From the NCBI GenBank assembly GCA_019648995.1, contig BLXT01004061.1, positions 3,579,483-3,599,600 of the forward strand: a DNA stretch of 20,118 nucleotides. Reading direction: 5' to 3'. Both the position numbers and the translations under genes were made by a program. Positions 17,699 through 20,118 of this stretch are shown here, in pieces. A model generated the notes under the pieces. It was not told the origin of the DNA and did no database searches. It saw nothing but the letters and a program-made list of their open reading frames with translations. This stretch comes from Plakobranchus ocellatus. Taxonomy: Eukaryota; Mollusca; Gastropoda; Plakobranchidae. The stretch's first letter is position 1. Every line of letters starts with the position of its first letter.

Positions 17699-18135
17699 TC
17701 CCTTTCTTTTCCGAATACGCACATGTACCTACACACTCCACCACCAACACAACCACAGTTTATTTACTTACATAACATTCATAAACAGGTATGTTCTTAG
17801 ATTTCTTTTAAAAGTTTCGACATTTTTGGTTTCACGTATTTTAATTAGGAGCTGATTCTAAAGAAATGGGGCAAAATTTCTAAATGATCTCTGTCCGACA
17901 GTTTTATAATTTGAATATGGAAGTCTTAGTAATGTTTTATCATAGACGACCTATGAGTTCTAGGTGGTACATGTTTTTTCCAGGCAATTTCTGAGGTAGG
18001 TTGGCGCTAAGTGATTAAGACATTTACATCACATTAAGGATTTCTTAATGTTAATCTCTGTTAGAACTACGACTCTCTAGATAATATGGTATTATATGCC
18101 CGATAAGGGATGGTATAAATAAAGCTTGCAACCTA
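17413..18135 (+). repeat. Dispersed non-coding repeat, interrupted by (CT)n
   Basis: Starts with AAT-rich units (aatgataataataatgat), then tacatagcgcgtatctaaca and ctatgcgctttaca. After a CT-rich insert come ataaacaggtatgttcttag, tttaaaagtttcgacattttt, atgatctctgtccgacag and ggtggtacatgttttttcc. I recall this order of words from an interspersed repeat widespread in marine invertebrate genomes, but cannot name it. No open frame; limits approximate. Confidence 0.5.
17632..17693 (+). repeat. (CT)n microsatellite
   Basis: About 30 CT units in a longer pyrimidine-rich segment (about 17570-17712). Ser/Leu and Arg/Glu repeat peptides read from it are artefacts. Confidence 0.95.
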
Positions 18136-19485
18136 AACATAATGAAATTTAACAAAATGAGGGAAAAGGAAAGTTCACAGCCGTATTCCAGTGAATATCA
18201 TATGAGGTAAATGACTTGTCGTCAGTTAAGACTATGGTCTTTGTTACTAGACTACATCTTTATGTTTTCAAGATCTTGGCTAAAGCTATCGATAAACCAA
18301 TGAGTTACTTTTTTTTTTTTTTTGGCATATCGTGAGGAGAGAAAAAAAAAAGAATTAAAAGTCAGATTATTGATCTTGAATGGGCATAATATAGAAAATT
18401 TGATGCATAGGTTGTAGCGCGAAAATCAAAACACCTAACTTTTCAGTTCTCATCCATAGTTCTCTAGTATGTTTATTTTTTTCAAGTGTGAACACTGCAC
18501 ACAACTGACAAAGCTGTTGGCAATATACTTGAGGCAACAAAAGCCTGATTTTATAGAAGAATTCTGCGTAGCCTATGGATCGATAGGATCATTGAAAAAG
18601 AAGCGATGTGTCGGACATGTTGGAAAAGAGAACAAGTATATAAGAGCATGTAAAGGTTGATGTTATTTATCGGCCATATATAGCCCTTCGCATAAAATCA
18701 AGTGGAACAATAATGCTCATGGAAAGGAGATACCGCGGTGGACAGGCTTATCTATTTTCAGAATCTCAACATTTTTAGGCGAAAAAGTGCAAAAACAGAG
18801 AACTGGAGTTCTAAAGAGCAACAAAAAGACGGCACTCTTTGGCACATTAGAAAACTTTTTAAAAAGAGAAAAAAAGAACGGTAACCTGAAACAGCATGTT
18901 CTTCCAACCGTCAGCTTTTTTCAATTTCATTTTATTTTTTGGCTTCAAAACCAGGAGAATATGGGACTGCCGACGCCATCTCAACACCAGATTATGTTGA
19001 AGAAGGATCTGGAATAAGTATGATGGAGTAACATTACCGATTGCTTTGGGTTTTATTCGAATTTCAAAATGGTTATAATAATTAAACTAACCTTGTCTCA
19101 CTTGTGAAGTTTCTCAGCCACTATGTCCGTAAGCAGTGCTTATATTCTGTAGGTAGTGACTTTTTGGTTGCTTTCTTTAGCATAAATAATATAATTGTGA
19201 TGATATTGAGGGCTGGTGACCTAAACTACGCATGGCATGTTATCACTTTATATCCTGTCAGAACAATGTCTACCTCGCAAGTCCTTTTGCAAATTAAGTA
19301 TTGATAATGAACACTTTCATTTTAAGTACAACTTTGTCAGAGAAAAACAGATTCTGACATAGGATGGAAACCACGCATTCATGTTTTAGGCGACTTATCG
19401 GATACACGTTATTTTGCTGCTAGCCTACGATATATATTTTTCACTTGATATTCATATTGAAGGCTATGTTATTTCAGACGCCGGG
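18136..19485. other. Upstream flank of the P450 gene; no other gene seen
   Basis: AT-rich. Short frames at 18469-18660 and 18787-19017 show no recognisable domain and no credible splice context. Near the P450 start, gatatatatttttc (about 19430) resembles a TATA element, and ttatttcag ending near 19477 could be the acceptor of an intron in the 5' UTR; both are possible and unproven. Confidence 0.5.
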
Positions 19486-19758
19486 ATGCTCAACATTCTG
19501 TCTGAAAACAGCACGACACTACTGGTGTTTGTAGCCACTGCTCTGTCCATATGGTACGTCATAACGCTTCTGAGCAAGCGAAACTTGCCTCCTGGACCAT
19601 TATCGCTTCCTGTGATCGGCAGCATGTACCTGTTGTGGAAACCAGGGGTGACCCTGATGGCCCTGTTTGCTGAACTTACCAAGAAGTACGGCAAGGTTTT
19701 CACCATCCAGATGGGGCCCACGCCCATCATTCTCATCAATGACTTGAAGTTTGTTCAG
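19486..19758 (+). CDS. Cytochrome P450, first coding exon (91 codons, 5' part of gene)
   Basis: ATG at 19486 is the first in frame and gives a typical microsomal N-terminus: a hydrophobic anchor (residues ~11-29, LLVFVATALSIWYVITLL), a basic stop-transfer (SKRN), the proline hinge PPGPLSLPVIGS (35-46), then LTKKYGKVFTIQMGPTPIIL, the start of the P450 fold (helix A and strand beta1). The exon ends at CAG before the donor GTGAAT at 19759, phase 0, after ...DLKFVQ. The wording suits the CYP2-like clan. Known of the family: ER membrane haem monooxygenases using electrons from P450 reductase. The haem-binding Cys, I-helix and K-helix lie in later exons outside the window, so substrate and integrity cannot be judged. 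Confidence 0.9.
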
Positions 19759-19845
19759 GTGAATTTTATATAATCACGATTGTAACACTCTGAATTACAA
19801 TATAGAAAAAGAATTAAAATTGTCAGGTCAAAATGATAGGCTTTA

Positions 19846-19998
19846 TTTGTATACTCAGCCCATGATTAACTACAAGGTGAGCTCAGACTTCTGGGCACTT
19901 TTCAAGGCTAAAGCGACGGTGGCGTGCTTGATCTGGAATCAGCGACAGGAATATGTTTAAAAGGATTGGTTCGCTGGCCAGTCAGCCTAAAGCACCCT
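19846..19998 (-). mobile_element. tRNA-derived SINE, copy F, in P450 intron 1
   Basis: ttgtatactcagcccatgat, acaaggtgagctcagacttc, agcgacggtggcg, then ggattggttcgctggcc parallels copies A-E in order and orientation. The tRNA head is on the right and decayed (ccagtcagcctaaagcacc). Confidence 0.6.
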
Positions 19999-20007
19999 CG
20001 TAATTGC

Positions 20008-20118
20008 GAGAGAGAGAAGAGAGAGGAAGAGACAGGAAGAGATAGAGAAAGGACAAGAAGAGAGAAAGAGAAAGATTCAGAGGAAAAAGATAGAAGAGAG
20101 ATACAAAGTGATAAGAGA
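20008..20118. repeat. Purine-rich (GA-type) tract, continues past the window
   Basis: Almost only A and G: repeated gagagaga, gaagagag and gacaggaagag units. It starts beside the head side of SINE copy F and lies in the first P450 intron. Confidence 0.85.

Noticed and set aside
17540..17855. Ser/Leu-repeat and Arg/Glu-repeat frames over the CT tract
   Set aside because: Translated microsatellite; both strands and several frames are open for the same trivial reason.
18469..18660. 63-codon frame with CxxC-like cysteines
   Set aside because: Only one Cys pair, no domain order, no splice context; a chance frame in AT-rich DNA.
1..20118. CRISPR array, prophage, integrated virus, tRNA or rRNA genes
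   Set aside because: None seen. The tRNA-like boxes belong to decayed SINE copies and do not fold into a full cloverleaf; no viral gene recognised.

Overview
The window is animal nuclear DNA: genes split by GT-AG introns, long AT-rich non-coding stretches, CT microsatellites, tRNA-derived short repeats and decayed DNA transposons. The repeat types (a tRNA-headed SINE, a repeat with a tagcgcgtatc...atgcgcttta block, pogo and piggyBac elements) and short introns suggest a lophotrochozoan, most likely a gastropod mollusc. That placement is an inference from memory; no taxon-specific gene is present.

Left part (1-8130): the last four coding exons of a Kelch-like BTB/Kelch adaptor of the KLHL1/4/5 group on the plus strand, closest to KLHL5 as I recall it, encoding the last ~201 residues (the final kelch blades). 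Its stop is at 2602-2604. A T-rich stretch without coding sequence follows, up to an AATAAA at 8111-8116 with a strong GT-rich downstream element. I read it as one 5.5 kb 3' UTR, with earlier candidate poly(A) signals, three Pumilio-type TGTANATA motifs and a small tandem duplication.

Middle part (8131-16657): transposon-rich intergenic DNA. It holds a ~250-bp direct duplication (8645-9076), a cluster of SINE copies (9228-11044), a ~3.05-kb pogo/Tigger-like transposon with terminal inverted repeats (11253-14301), and the 3' end of a piggyBac transposon (about 15916-16653) closing exactly on a TTAA. The pogo gene is broken by frameshifts, stops and loss of its catalytic core.

Right part (16658-20118): further dispersed repeats, a long (CT)n tract inside one of them, then the first coding exon of a microsomal cytochrome P450 (19486-19758: membrane anchor, PPGP hinge, start of the catalytic domain). 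Its first intron carries another SINE copy and a purine-rich tract running off the window.

KLHL and P450 are unrelated neighbours facing the same way; nothing suggests they act together. I found no operon-like, CRISPR-like or otherwise new multi-gene system. The most interesting material is repeat biology: six SINE copies in one orientation, the piggyBac end with repeated GGGTCT-NNN-AGACCC palindromes, the pogo element with subterminal repeats and an internal 30-bp minisatellite, and a repeat shared by the KLHL 3' UTR (5497-5588) and 16805-16900.
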